The translations under genes and the position numbers were made by a program. A DNA stretch of 64,000 nt from Chondrus crispus. Its lineage: Eukaryota; Rhodophyta; Florideophyceae; Gigartinales; Gigartinaceae. Positions 31,187-42,763 of the stretch are shown piece by piece (position 1 is the first letter of the stretch; every line of letters starts with the position of its first letter). The notes under the pieces are model-generated. The model saw only the letters and a program-made list of their open reading frames with translations, ran no database searches and was not told the DNA's origin. The stretch covers positions 173,023 through 237,022 of the forward strand of contig NW_005178956.1 in NCBI RefSeq assembly GCF_000350225.1. Direction: 5' to 3'.

Positions 31187-32570
31187 TCTCTTCAAGAAGT
31201 TGCTTTCGTATCGGACGTACCGCTTGCGGAACCCGCAGACGTATTTGTCTAGCGGCCGGCGGTCCGCCGTGCGAAAAATTAGAAGAGACATACCACCGAA
31301 GGTGAAGAGAGACAATACGTTCACCAGCGATGATGGCGTGTTGGTTCTGGATTTCTTGGCCAAGCTGGTTCAAGAATTCGACACGCAAGAGATGAACGAA
31401 GATCAAGCGATCCGCTTGTTGCCGGAGTTCCTCTGCGGAATAGCCCTAAGACAGTACACTTCTGTGTCACAGACGACCGGAACCCACCATGGGAAAATTT
31501 CCATCTGGCCGGAAGCTGTACAGTGGTTATTGCGAAGTTTCGCGACCGATGAAGCGATCCGCCAAGCCGTGCTCGCCTTGCAAGAAGTACATCAGAGACC
31601 GTCTGAAAACGAGATGGAATTCTATATCCGTCTGACGGACGCAAGCAATCAATGTGGAAACGTTTACTCGATGGAGGAACAAATTACGATGTTTATCGAA
31701 GGGCTCGACGTGAGTGTCAAGCCGGTGGTGTCCCAATATCGTCAGGACAATAGGGACGTGTCTTTCCTAAGGCTGGTTAATTATGCGAAGGCGCATGGAT
31801 CAGCGAGCCGCGCCCAGGGGAAGAAGTCCAAAAGGGTCACCATGCAAGCGCCAGCGGCGCTGAGGAAGGGGAGCACGCAGAATTCCCCGCATGCCCTGCG
31901 AAAAATTCGCGGCCCTGCCCACCTGGCCCAGTCAATTTCTGGGTCAGAAGAAGTAAGCTCTCCTAACCAAAACGAGAATGGTTATGGAAGTGCGCTTATC
32001 GCCGAGGGCGATTTTATTGAATCATCGGAGGGAAACCGCTACGGAGAAGAAGACCCGAGCGGCGCGTCTACAGTAATGACGAGCACGCCTACGGGAAGTT
32101 CGTATTCGGACTCCACGGATCCCGTGTTAGCGTTCCGAGGGCGCGGCCACACGCCGGCGCCGCGCATTCCGATGGAAGACAAGGGCACAACGTTTCGAAG
32201 GCCAGGCTGGATGGGAAAGCCACAACATCGAGGAAGGCCGCCGGCCCGTAGACGACCGAGGCCGCAATATCCTGTCAAGAAGCACGGACTGGTGTGCTAT
32301 CACTGTTACGAGAAGGGGAACGCCGCGCCAACGTGCATTCTTTTCCCCCGGGAAATGCACCGAGTTTTGGGAAATTATGAGGCGTTCTCTCCGATGGAGA
32401 GATTGGGGATACCATCGACGAGTTATCTGAAGGTCAAGAATTGGTTCGATTCGCAGACGGCGAGCACTCCGAGTGCTTCGACGACAAGGTCGAACCAACC
32501 CTTTAGAGGGCGCGCCGCAGGGCCCGCGTCGTCGGACGTGAGAAGGAATCCGCAGCCGCAGGGAAACTAG
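31187..32570 (+). CDS. G3 gag, N-terminally truncated
   Basis: Open frame covering the capsid-like domain (FKKLLSYRTYRLRNPQTYL, LLPEFLCGIALRQYTSV, EAVQWLLRSFATDEAIRQAV, GLDVSVKPVVSQYRQDNRDV), a Ser-rich linker and the CCHC knuckle C-YHC-YEKGN-AAPT-C. In this copy the knuckle histidine is replaced by asparagine (KGN instead of KGH), which should weaken zinc binding. About 250 N-terminal residues present in G1 are missing, and no initiation codon belongs to the remaining part. It ends PQPQGN at 32570. Confidence 0.8.
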
Positions 32571-32598
32571 AGAGGGGATCTCGAAGGAGTCACGAGAG

Positions 32599-33666
32599 GT
32601 GCAGGTTCAACGTACTGCGTCCGGGACTCAGTCCCGTTCCCAGTCTCTAGCAAAAAAGGAAGGCCTCGATGAGGAGGTAGTTGGAATAGTGGATAGGACG
32701 AAGGAGCCGACTTTTGTCAAGAAAATTCTAAGTCGAGACAAGGATCGTCCGATGGATCAAATTCGTAGGCCCTGGTACAGGGTTAAGCGACAAGAATGTC
32801 CTGAAAAGATCTTGGTCCTCGCGCGAAAAAACTAAGTTTACGCGTATATTGGACCAACGGTCGGATTGATGAGTAGAGTGTTGTCAGTGTTGGACACAGC
32901 CGCCGGACCGAATTTGATTCGAAGGTCGGAACTTCCAGCAGGAATGGAAATGTTGATGTCCTACGGACCGACCCAAGACATCGGCGACGCGAACAATAGG
33001 CCACTCCGGACTCTCGGCACAATTAAAATGCCTGTGAGGCTTGGAAGATTTGTGGCCGCAGCCGAGTTTATTGTATGCGAAAAACTCGCAGTCCCGCTCA
33101 TTCTAGGCGCGGACTACTGTGACCGGTTTGTGGAAGCAATTCATCCAAGGAAGAAAATAGTTGAGTTGGCGGATTTCTCAGAGGTTCCGATAGTTAGGCG
33201 GTTCTCGACGAGAAAAGGGAAGAATACTATCGTCCCGGGAGAGGACGAGAATGATGGAAAGGGGGGGCGAATTTCCCCTAAGGTAAAAGTGGCAAGAGCC
33301 ACGGCTATCGAGCCAGGGACGCAACTCGTTGTTGAATGCACCTCGAAGAGGGTGGGCTTGGTTGTGGTTCAGCCGTACTCGTCGTTGTACGAAAGGCACG
33401 GGTTGACGTGCACGAATGGTGTCGTTCAGGTGGAGCCTGACAGGCCATTTCGTTTACTCGTTGCGAATTTTAGGACGTACCCTGTCAGGGTGCGAAAAGG
33501 CCAAGTGATGGCAGAATTATTACCGCACCCGAGGGCCGTGCTTGAGAGCAAAACCACCATTGGTGAAGTTCTCGAAATTCAAGAAAGGAAGAAGGAAAAT
33601 TTTCCTAATTCTACCAAGACGCCTACGGGGGAGACAAGATGCGAATCGTCGGATCAAGCGCTCTAG
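32599..33666 (+). pseudogene. G3 protease and linker
   Basis: Protease frame differs from gag. A TAA at 32833-32835 arose by loss of three bases compared with G1 (NYKVYADIG against N-stop-VYAYIG). The catalytic motif reads D-T-A-A-G-P-N instead of D-T-G-A-G-P-N, replacing the glycine that all active retropepsins have, so this protease is very probably dead. The rest (GDANNRPLRTLGTIKMPVRL, LILGADYCDRFVEAI) is intact. The linker continues to a TAG at 33664-33666. Confidence 0.8.
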
Positions 33667-36600
33667 GACCAGCCAGAAGAACGGTCGAGTGGGTTCTCTG
33701 CGACGGTATCGTCGAAGCCGGAGCAGCGGATTGAGCCCCCACCGCCGGACGTGGAGGACCTCGACCTGAGCCACGTGCCGGAACGGCTGCGCGAGCGGTT
33801 CCGACGGATGTTGAAGAAATACTCCAAGATGTGGGATGGGACCCTTGGTGAAATTAATACCACGGTCCACCGGATCGAGCTGGTCCTGGAGACCAGGCCC
33901 ATCGCACAAGCTCCCTACCGAGCCGATCCAAAGGCTCGGGAGGTCGAGGACGCAGAAGTACGGAAGATGTTAGAAGCAGGAGTCATCGAACCGGCGCAGT
34001 CAGAATGGGCGTCGCCCGTTTTATTAGTGCCAAATCCGGACGGGTCGATGCGCTTTTGCATAGACTACCGCAGGTTAAACGCGGTAACGGTGAAGGACAC
34101 GTACCCTTTGCCGCGCATTGACGAGTGTCTGGACTCGTTGGGAGACATCAAGGTCTTTTCCGCGTTGGACGCGATTTCGGGGTATTGGCAGATGCCTATT
34201 CCGGAAGCGGACCGCGACAAGACAGCTTTTTCGTGTCACTCAGGTCTCTACCGTTTTTCAAGAATGCCCTTCGGGCTTACCAACGCGCCGGCGACGTTTC
34301 AGAGAGCCATGGATATACTGCTCTCTCCGTTCCAGTGGAAATCGTGTCTGGTGTATTTGGATGATATCATCATCCTCAGCAAGTCTTGGGAAGAACACAT
34401 TGTTCGTGTTGATGAAATACTGTCTGTATTGGAAAAGGCAGGTGTGAAGCTCAAGCTTCGCAAGTGTAAATGTTTCGTCGAAAAGATCAAGTACCTGGAC
34501 CATATCGTTCGGCCAGGTACATTGGAGGTTGATGCCGCTCGCATCGCGGCGTTGGAACAAGTGAGGTACCCTCAAACGCAGACCCAGCTCAGAAGCTTCT
34601 TGGGACTTTGTAATGTGTACCATCGGTTTGTCCCACATTACGCGAAAATCGCGCATCCGCTCAATCAACTATTGAAGAAGGGACAACCGGTCCAGTTGGA
34701 AGGATTCGACGAACCGTGCAAGAAAGCTTTTCATAAGCTCAAGGACGCCATCTTGACACCGCCGGTGTTGGCGCTGCAGAAGAAGGATCCACCCTACTCG
34801 GTAGATACCGATGCAAGCGACTATCAAATCGGCGCTGCATTATTTCAAACGCATCCGGATGCGCAACCTAAACCCATCGGGTTCTTTTCAAGAACGTTAG
34901 CCGCAGCCGAGAGAAACTATTCTGTATCAGAAAAAGAATGTTTAGCGGTAATATGGGCCGTACAGACTCTAAGACCATATCTATATGGCGAGTACTTCAT
35001 TGTGCATACCGACCATGCCTCATTGAGGTGGTTGATGAACGTAACCGACCCCAGCGGGAGATTAATCCGATGGAGGCTCCGCCTCTCGGAATTTGATTTC
35101 GAAATCAAGTACAAGAAGGGCAAGGCTAACAGCCAAGCTGATGCCCTGTCAAGATTACAGACCGCAGGAGAAACCGTCGACGAAATCAACGACGGAATCC
35201 CATGCTTTATGGCCGAACCGGCCGACGCTACAGATGACGAAGAGCAGGATTTTGAAAGGCTGAACGACATCCTCGCTCTTGAGGGGGGCGCCGCCTCTGA
35301 TAGCCTCGATCACTTCCAAGCTGTCACTCCGGAGGAGCTCATTCGCGAGCAAGCCGTCGACCCCTTCTGCAACCGCATCAAGGAAGAAATGGACGCCGGA
35401 AAGGTGAGAACGTTCAGCATGGAGACCGAGGAACTCGAACGAACTCTATTCCGTACCGCGGCGGAGTTTGTACAAGTGGTGATACCACAATCGTTAAGGG
35501 ACCGCGTCCTAGGGTTGAGCCACTACGCAAAATCGGCAGGCCACCCGGGAGGCAGGAAACTTTACAAGACATTGAGAATATATTTTTATTGGCCTACGAT
35601 GGCCCTAGACTGCTACGCAGTTGCGAAAAATTGCGGTGCATGCGCGCGAGAACGCGTTAAGTTGAGGAAGAATACGAAGGAAATGAAGCTGTTTACGCCA
35701 AAGGCTCCTTTGGAGTTCGTCGCGATCGACATCCTCGGTGAGTTAATTACAACCAAACGAGAGAATCGCTACATCCTCGTGATCAGCGATCGATATTCCA
35801 AATTGGTGCGAACCGTACCTCTCAAGAAAATTACTGCCGCACACATAGCGCAAGCCTTTGTGCATCATTGGGTATTCGTATACGGACCACCGGTCAAGCT
35901 GTTGTCCGACAACGGGACACAGTTTACGGCTCGGTTCTTCCAGAACATTTGTCGAATTTTGGGGATACGCAACATCTTCACGACCACGTATCACCCTCAG
36001 GCCAACGGCCAAGTTGAGAGGTTTAACTGCACGCTAACTTCCGCGTTGCGAAAATATGTTGGAGAACATCCCAAGGACTGGGACCTATTTAGCGACGCTG
36101 TGACGTTCGCATACAACACGCAAGTTCATCGAACTACGAACATCGCGCCCTTCGAGCTAGTGTTGGCGCGGGCGCCAGGAAGCGTCGTGTTACAAGCACA
36201 GCCAAGTTTGGAAAGATTTAGCTCGAATCGAGCGTACTACCTGAAATGGCAGTCGTGGTTGGAAAGCCTGATGAAAGGCGCTGATAAAATCCTGCGAGAA
36301 GAACAAGCGCGCTACAAGCGAAACTCTGACGCAAGGCTTCGCAAGCCGAAGTATGACATCCCCTCAGGATCCTACGTTTTCCTCCGGAAGGAACAGGAGA
36401 CCGCAACAGAACCTAAACACAAGCTCACACAAGTTGCCACGGGACCGTATGCAGTTAAGAAATCAGATAAGAACACGGTTGTCATCGCCATAGGCGACCA
36501 AGAAGAGTGCGTGTCGCGAGATAGAGTCGAGTTAGCCCCTAGTCCCATGTATTACATGCCGATATCAGGCCTACGACAGGCTCTACAGTTCCTCAGCGGA

Positions 36601-36786
36601 CGTGAGGGAAATCAAGAACGCGACGCAATGGAGAGTGAGGATGTTTCTCGCACGCGAGCGCAGATGTTAGAGAACGAGGAAGATGTTGTCAGTCGAAACC
36701 CGTCAGCGGAGATACAGCAAGACCTACGGAGGACAAGTAATTCAGAAGGGTTGGAGGAGTCGGAGAATCTTCAGGAGGGGGAATAA
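33667..36786 (+). CDS. G3 reverse transcriptase-RNase H-integrase
   Basis: Open for over 1000 codons after the 33664 stop. RT: LLVPNPDGSMRF, DYRRLNAVTV, FSALDAISGYWQ, FGLTNAPATFQ and catalytic Y-L-D-D (SCLVYLDDIIILS). RNase H: D-T-D-A-S-DYQIGAAL, SEKECLAVIW, T-D-H-A-S-L-RWL. Integrase: zinc domain (H-YAKSAGH-PGG...NCGACARE), catalytic AIDILGEL, LLSDNGTQF and NGQVERFN (D, D, E), and C-terminal GPYAVKKSDKNTVV. It ends with an acidic tail (SEGLEESENLQEGE) at a TAA (36784-36786), before the chromodomain. It is the best preserved pol in the window, though initiation depends on a frame already broken upstream. Confidence 0.88.
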   Translation, partial: DQPEERSSGFSATVSSKPEQRIEPPPPDVEDLDLSHVPERLRERFRRMLKKYSKMWDGTLGEINTTVHRIELVLETRPIAQAPYRADPKAREVEDAEVRKMLEAGVIEPAQSEWASPVLLVPNPDGSMRFCIDYRRLNAVTVKDTYPLPRIDECLDSLGDIKVFSALDAISGYWQMPIPEADRDKTAFSCHSGLYRFSRMPFGLTNAPATFQRAMDILLSPFQWKSCLVYLDDIIILSKSWEEHIVRVDEILSVLEKAGVKLKLRKCKCFVEKIKYLDHIVRPGTLEVDAARIAALEQVRYPQTQTQLRSFLGLCNVYHRFVPHYAKIAHPLNQLLKKGQPVQLEGFDEPCKKAFHKLKDAILTPPVLALQKKDPPYSVDTDASDYQIGAALFQTHPDAQPKPIGFFSRTLAAAERNYSVSEKECLAVIWAVQTLRPYLYGEYFIVHTDHASLRWLMNVTDPSGRLIRWRLRLSEFDFEIKYKKGKANSQADALSRLQTAGETVDEINDGIPCFMAEPADATDDEEQDFERLNDILALEGGAASDSLDHFQAVTPEELIREQAVDPFCNRIKEEMDAGKVRTFSMETEELERTLFRTAAEFVQVVIPQSLRDRVLGLSHYAKSAGHPGGRKLYKTLRIYFYWPTMALDCYAVAKNCGACARERVKLRKNTKEMKLFTPKAPLEFVAIDILGELITTKRENRYILVISDRYSKLVRTVPLKKITAAHIAQAFVHHWVFVYGPPVKLLSDNGTQFTARFFQNICRILGIRNIFTTTYHPQANGQVERFNCTLTSALRKYVGEHPKDWDLFSDAVTFAYNTQVHRTTNIAPFELVLARAPGSVVLQAQPSLERFSSNRAYYLKWQSWLESLMKGADKILREEQARYKRNSDARLRKPKYDIPSGSYVFLRKEQETATEPKHKLTQVATGPYAVKKSDKNTVVIAIGDQEECVSRDRVELAPSPMYYMPISGLRQALQFLSGREGNQERDAMESEDVSRTRAQMLENEEDVVSRNPSAEIQQDLRRTSNSEGLEESENLQEGE

Positions 36787-37017
36787 ATTAACCCCAGACG
36801 CGAGGAAGAAAATGAGAACGCCGAGTACGTGATAGAAAAGATCATCGATCACGGGTATCAAGATGAGGAATTAATCCTCCAGGTAAATGGTATGGATATG
36901 AGAAGAAGGACGCGACTTGGGAACCAGTCGAATCATTACCGCGCAGCGCAGTTGTAAGATATTTCCGAAGAAAAAAGTTACCCTTGCCGCTGCAAGTCGC
37001 GCGCGCACAAGCGGGGT
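36787..37017 (+). pseudogene. G3 chromodomain, frameshifted
   Basis: Beyond the integrase stop the sequence still encodes AEYVIEKIIDHGYQDEELIL, the first half of a chromodomain; after loss of one base near 36884 another frame gives WYGYEKKDATWEPVESLPRS and RYFRRKKLPLPLQ. The equivalent in G2 is continuous with integrase. The domain normally binds modified histone tails; here it is not translatable. Confidence 0.75.
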
Positions 37018-40000
37018 AGCCTCTGTCAGAGGGTTGTCAAGTCGGAATATGTACTGTGGGACGCAGCGCGAAGTTAGAAAACAAGGGTAGTAGTAAGAGT
37101 AGGGATCATAGGGGATGACGAGAAGGAGAGAGAAAGTGAGATAGGCAAGTCTGTGTGGCCCCCCACACATGGACAGAGCGGCGAGTGTCGCCCTGTCAAG
37201 AAATGAAGAAGTTATTGTAGTCTCAGGTGGAGACCATGCGCAAATTACGTATGGTCACGGGTCGCAGTGGTGCGCACGTGAATTGACGTTTGGATCAGGG
37301 ATCCGCACCCGTCCGTAGGAACTTGAGAGGAAAATTTTATGAGGTTTTTTAGGAGGGGACACAAGGCAATAGTGCGTGAGCAGATGTGGGGCACAGGAGA
37401 TGACGCGAAATTTTAATCCAAATCAAGAAAGGGATGGAGTTGCTGCAAATTTGTTTTCGCCTGCCACAGCCGACGATACCCACCACGAAGTCGATCTGCG
37501 ACCAAGTCCAGACAAACGGACCTGACGCTGACAGAGCTTAACATATCAACGGACTAATGCTCGTCGAGCAGGGAAGAATTACTGTCTGCGACAGGCCCGT
37601 AGTTACGAGGATGGACGCTCAAGGAGGTCGTAGCTGTCTCTCCGTCATCGCTGATCGACCTCGTTCTCCAAATCCCCTCCCTGTCTCCTGCGCGCGAGCG
37701 ACTCACACACACCCTGATTCATAACGAACCGTCACTTGTTTTCTAGGGTGTTTTGCTCCTTTTTGTTTCTATTTTGGGTTCTGTCCAGTTTACTTTTTTT
37801 ATGTGAAGACAGGAACACGATCCCGCATGGCGGACGCCGACGAGCAAGTCGCTCGTCGAGAAGTGGGATCTCGTTGCACAAGCAAGGGCGGTGATCGTCG
37901 GTCGGTTTAGCACCATGAACCGCTTGAGTTAACGTGCGGACATATACTGCAAGAGGTAGGGGAATAGTTTTGTCATTTTTCGTTGTCTATGATGATGACG
38001 AAAATCCGCGCGACATCGTCACCAAGAGGATCAACCGCTTGCTTTTCAGTTGTTTGGTCTTTTTCCACTTCTATCTCTGTTTTGTTTTTGTTTTTATTTC
38101 ATTGGTTTGAGACGTCGACGACACAACCCGTCACAGCCTACACCTATCAGAATGCCTACAAGTGCTAGGGAAGAACGAAGAAGAGGTTAATCGAAAAAGG
38201 CGAAGAAATGGGTCGACGACGTAAGACACGTTAACACGACCCGTGAATACTTTAACCGCGTGACAGACTGAAGAGGGCCTTTCTCCTGTCAGACGAATGA
38301 AATTGTGACGCACCAGCCCCACCTCGGAAACCGGATCGACATTTTTGAGGTCCACTCGAGAAGGGGAGACTCCCACTGATCACCTTTCGTCAATCTCTTG
38401 ACACTACTATTTTTATATACCATGAGGGACGAGAGAGGAGGATGAACGTGCGCCTAAGCCCGAGACGCGACGCGCACGAGCGATAGATGGCTCTAGAAGT
38501 AGGGGGCGTCCAAAGGGAGAGGCCGTCGTCGACACCAGGGGAGTTTTTCCCTCGGCACGTAAGATGAGAAATCGGAAGGCGGAGAGGACGAAATTGGTCA
38601 TGGGGAATGCAGGCTCACCTTCGAGGACGTCGTTTCACACAACCTCCCCAAAGGAAGGACAAGAAACACGGAAAGACCCCTCACCCGTCACAGCCGCAAC
38701 GCCTCGCGACCCACATCCATTACCTCATTATCGATGATACAACAACTTCTAGCATATTATTGCCACAAACCTCCTATCCGAAACATTCATCCCCCACAAC
38801 ACTGTCTACGGCGCAACTTTGCCACAGCCCCACGAGCAACGCACGCCGACCCTCTCATATCAGTCGTAACAGACCCTCCGGGTACGATATACAATCATAT
38901 CGGCTATATCCGATGATCTCGGTTGCGCTGCGTACAGACAAAAAGAAAAGGGAGAGAAGAAGGAAGAGGAACTTGTTGTGCCGTTACGTCAGAAGACGCA
39001 GAGACCCCGGAATAACGTTCCTCTCGTGAAGGTGGAGAATTGGAGGACAGCCGACGGTCTGTGAGGAGTCTAAATGGAAAAAGAAAAAGAGAATTTGAGG
39101 GAAGTGACCCCGACCCGACGAGCTAAACACACGGAAGGCATCCCGAGGAACACCTTGACGAGCTCAAACGGGGACATGACATAGAACCAAACAGGTCGCT
39201 GGCAACAATAGACCCTCAAACCGAGGCTCCCCGGAGGAAACTTTCTCGGACCCCGAGTATCTTTCTCATACCCCTGGGAATGAGGTGTGACAATCCATTG
39301 ACACAGTTTCCGATCACGTTCGTTTTCGCTTGAGACAAGGACAGGGGCCTTTCGCACGCGACCATTCCCCGTCGGTGAAGAAAAGGATACCTCCAGCCCT
39401 GACTAACATTGGCGAACACAGACGAAGCGGCACTGCAAAGACCCCAAGTGTGCGGTTCGACCTGCTCGAGGCGACCTCACCGCGCTATTTCAAAAAAGGG
39501 AGTGAGAAGGGACGTTTGAAAAGAAAAGAAAAACACGCATGACGCTTACGAGTCCGTCGGAAGAGAGGAAGGGCTACGTGGTCGCCTGAAATTGACGGGA
39601 CTGCCGAGTAGAGCTCAAAATTGTGTTAACATTTGAGGTCGACGAGCTCGAATGAAAGCTCGAACACAGCAATGACCCATATTTATTTGTTGAAATTCTG
39701 GAACTCCCCCCGCCTGACCAAAGCTGACAATAGTGAGCTTTATCAGAAAAAGGGCCTCGAGAACGGATTGACGTCGCCAATATGAAAGGGAGGAACTAGC
39801 AGGACGTTTTGGACGAAGGGCATGTCACGTAGACGTGCAACGGTGATGCGGAGGAAGACCTCGACAGGCCAGCAAAGGGAAGGAAATTCGGATGGAGATT
39901 TGACTACTGCAAGGGCCTTACAAAAAAATAATAAGAGGAGGAAGTCTACGGATCAAGGTGTGACCGGAGACGGATGGAGGCATGTTGAAAAGAAAATGAA

Positions 40001-40112
40001 GAAAAAGAGGACGAAGCCGAGGAGGAGAGGACGCCCACAGGACGCATTTTTACTCTCACAAGGGGGTAATGATGCGAAAATGGGTCATGAGGGATCTGCC
40101 GTGAACAGCAGA
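37018..40112 (+). other. G3 3' non-coding region
   Basis: About 3 kb between pol and the antisense ORF. Short ORFs exist in both directions but have no recognisable domain or consistent composition; a Lys/Arg-rich stretch at 39822-40181 is the most coding-like but overlaps the end of the antisense ORF. Part of 37400-37800 resembles the G2 tail (10390-10790). Confidence 0.4.
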
Positions 40113-42638
40113 TCAACGGGACATGGCACCGGAACCGCTTTCCTTCGGCAGAGAGCTCAGGAGACGGGCGAGGACGCGTAGGTCCTCCAGAGTTGCACCC
40201 TGCAGCGCCTCTGCCTCTACGCCATGGGCCCGGAGAAGGCGATGATAGACGCCTGAGGCGGTGTTGTTTTCTTTGGGAACTGAGGGTGAAGGAAGAGCCA
40301 AGGCAGGCGTGACGAGTGGTTCCTCACGCGAAGGGGAAGTCTGACGTGGGGTCGGACCCACGTCAGACGGCGGCACTTCCCGGACTGATAGGGTTTCGGT
40401 TGAGTTTGTTGAGGGAAACACGACCCGTGGAGGACTTTCGCGTATGGATGGACACACCGGAGGGGGGCGTGGCAGTGAACGAGCCGGCTGGGATCGAAGG
40501 CAGGCAAATGGAATTGCAGGCAAAGACGGCTCGGTGAGACAAGGCGTTGGGGACTGTACGTCCGGCGTGGAAGGTCGGACCGCGGATCGAGGAGACGAAG
40601 GGCCAGACGGTCGAGAGCACACGCTCTCTGCACGAGGGTCCACGCCTCGCTCGGGAACTGCGTCGGGGATGGGGATTTGATTTCCGAATTGTCGACTTAG
40701 TCGAGCTTCTGAGGATGAGCACAACGTCGACGTCCAGGGGTTAAACCAGACGAAGTCACTCGCCGCGCTGTGACTACTGTAGCATAAACACCCCCAGCGA
40801 TAGGGGTGTATGCACAGTTCGACCGAGACCCCGTCTGATCGGGAAGACGGGGGTGAAGCAGGACACCAGCTAACGGCACCGGGCAGCGGGCCCGGGTAGC
40901 GTGGTAGAGCGGGAACGGGGAGGACGCCGGTACGCGCGAGCGGTTCGACGCCTCTACGCCCCGGCGCGGTACTAGGTAACGACCTAGTACCGACGGGCGG
41001 AGGCGGAGCCGACTCGTGGGCGTACCGCGCGCGTCCTCAACCCGCGCTCGGTGCCGCTCTAAGGTAGTTAGCGAGCACTACCTTACAATAAGCGGGCAGT
41101 CGGACCTTGACGGTCGGTGGGTGACAAATCCGTGCTTGTCCTCCTCCACCGCCGCCGGTCCGCTCCATATTTAATGTACATAATAACCTATCATAATAGT
41201 ACAGTACCGATGTACTGTAGCGGTCGGTCGACACTGTAATACTGTCAGCCATCGGGGCTGACAGTACACGTGGGTGCGCGCTCTTCGGTCCCGCGCGTAC
41301 ACGTGTACACGTGCGCCCCTGTACTCGAGGGTACACGTGGTGGTACTGTAGAGCATCGAGCCTTACAGTAACCGATCCGATTCCGAGTTGATCTAATCTA
41401 AAATAAAGCCCCAGGTGGGGTTATGCTACAACTACGGCCGGGAGAAAACGAGGGACGTCGCTTTGCGAAGGAGCGGGAAGAGTTGTAAGGGGGAACGCAA
41501 TCTCAGTCGATCTGCTCAATCTTGTCGAGCAGTGAGTGCAATGCGAGGTCGGTGTCGGCGGCACCCAGGGGGACGGTGAAATCCAGAAGGCGCATGAGCT
41601 CAACGAGCTTCGGGGGAAGGTACCATAGACGCCAACAATCATACGCCTCCCAAAGCAAGGTGCCAGCGACCTTCACGCACCACTCGGTCATGAAAACAAC
41701 CCACAATCCGTGTCGGGGGTTGTTCAGGTGGCTCCAGAAGTATGTAAGGATGGGGCCCAATTCCGCCCAAAATCCTTGGCAAACTTCAAATTGACCCCAC
41801 CATGAGGGATGCTGCTGGTATCGGTTGACGTAGTGTGACCGCGCGATCTCCCCCGCCTCGATCATTTGGTATGCCAGGAAGTATCCCGTGTCTGATCTCA
41901 TTTTACGCTCGTACCGGACAGTGTGTTGGAAGAAGAAGAGGTTCCCGCGTTTCATGCGCCGAAAATTAACAGGGAGAATGGCACGCGTCCACGACATTGC
42001 GTCATTCGTCACTGTCAATTGGTTATGCCATAAGCGGTCCGCTTCCAGTACGGGGTCACCCCGGGTCCACTGAGGAGGCTGTCAAGATATTCGCGCTCCC
42101 CCTACGTGCGGAATTTCCACGTGTCGCAGCCGAAGGAAGGAGGAATAAGGGCGTCGGTCAAATGGAGGTCAAGCCGGGCGAGTACAGTGTCCATGAATCG
42201 CAGGGACAATGTGCGACGGCCGCGTAGAGAAGAGTGACGAAGGATGGATGTAGGAATGGCAATGCGGGCGCGCCAGTCAAAAGTGCGAATGGCTTGTAGG
42301 GGCAGTTGACCCGGTAACATGCCGGCGCTGTCTACAAAACAATGTTCGATGTCGGCAACATCGCGGACGCCCACGGAGGAGAACCACTGGGAAGAGGCAA
42401 ATAAGGAAGGATGTTCACGCATGGATTTGTCTTGTAGCTCATCGAGCGAGGAGTATCGACGGGATACCCAAGAAGAATGGTAGCCCGGGTGGAAGGCCGG
42501 TTCGGGAGGGTTGGTAACAGGGGGTCGACGGGGTATAGAAGGAAGACCCCGGGGCACTTCGGACTTGCGAGGAAAGCCCACACCCGGACGTTTACGGGTG
42601 GCACTATCGTCCGAGTGTTCCGACGGAGAAGGAAGCAT
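40113..42638 (-). pseudogene. Antisense ORF in the 3' region of G3
   Basis: Runs opposite to gag-pol, starting about 125 bp inside the 3' LTR (ATG near 42638, MLPSPSEHSDDSATRKRPG). The N-terminus is Ser/Pro-rich; a helical, Trp-rich middle part (42018-41503) includes SWWGQFEVCQGFWAELGPIL and TYFWSHLNNPRHGLWVVFMT. Breaks occur near 42100 and 42020, and a solo LTR is inserted at 40778-41430. Beyond it, a Pro/Ser-rich linker and a short helical tail (LRVLARLLSSLPKES) end at 40113. No known family recognised. The middle part shows a motif shared with the antisense ORF of G4 (P-x2-W-x2-F-E ... P-x-(I/M)-x-Y). Confidence 0.5.
40778..41430. repeat. Solo LTR, family S1, copy 2 (653 bp), in G3 antisense ORF
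   Basis: Ends TGTAGCATAA... and ...TTATGCTACA, flanked by a perfect 5-bp duplication ACTAC (40773-40777 and 41431-41435). Homologous along its whole length to 16834-17491. It has an exact pol III B-box consensus GGTTCGACGCC (about 40942) 40-50 bp after a tRNA D-arm-like GGGTAGCGTGGTAGAGCGGG (about 40895), strong hairpins (for example ACTGTCAG...CTGACAGT) and an AATAAAG near the right end. Confidence 0.88.
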
Positions 42639-42751
42639 GGTATTTTCGTCTTACCCTTGCCAGAACGCCGCGCAGAGTGGTTGACGGTTGGGAAACATGG
42701 TAAGGGACGGCAGGAGATTATACGATGGCTTGGCGCTGTACAAGGGCGCTC

Positions 42752-42763
42752 AGGAGGGGGATA
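42752..42763 (+). promoter_or_regulatory. G3 polypurine tract
   Basis: AGGAGGGGGATA lies directly before the LTR start TGTAGTGCAAT. This is the expected plus-strand primer site next to a 3' LTR, and shows that 42764-44408 is the 3' LTR of the plus-strand element and not an unrelated solo LTR. Confidence 0.75.

Noticed and set aside
38607-39029. Plus-strand ORF of 140 codons in the G3 3' region
   Set aside because: Low-complexity Thr/Pro/Arg composition, no domain, and no counterpart in G2 or G4.
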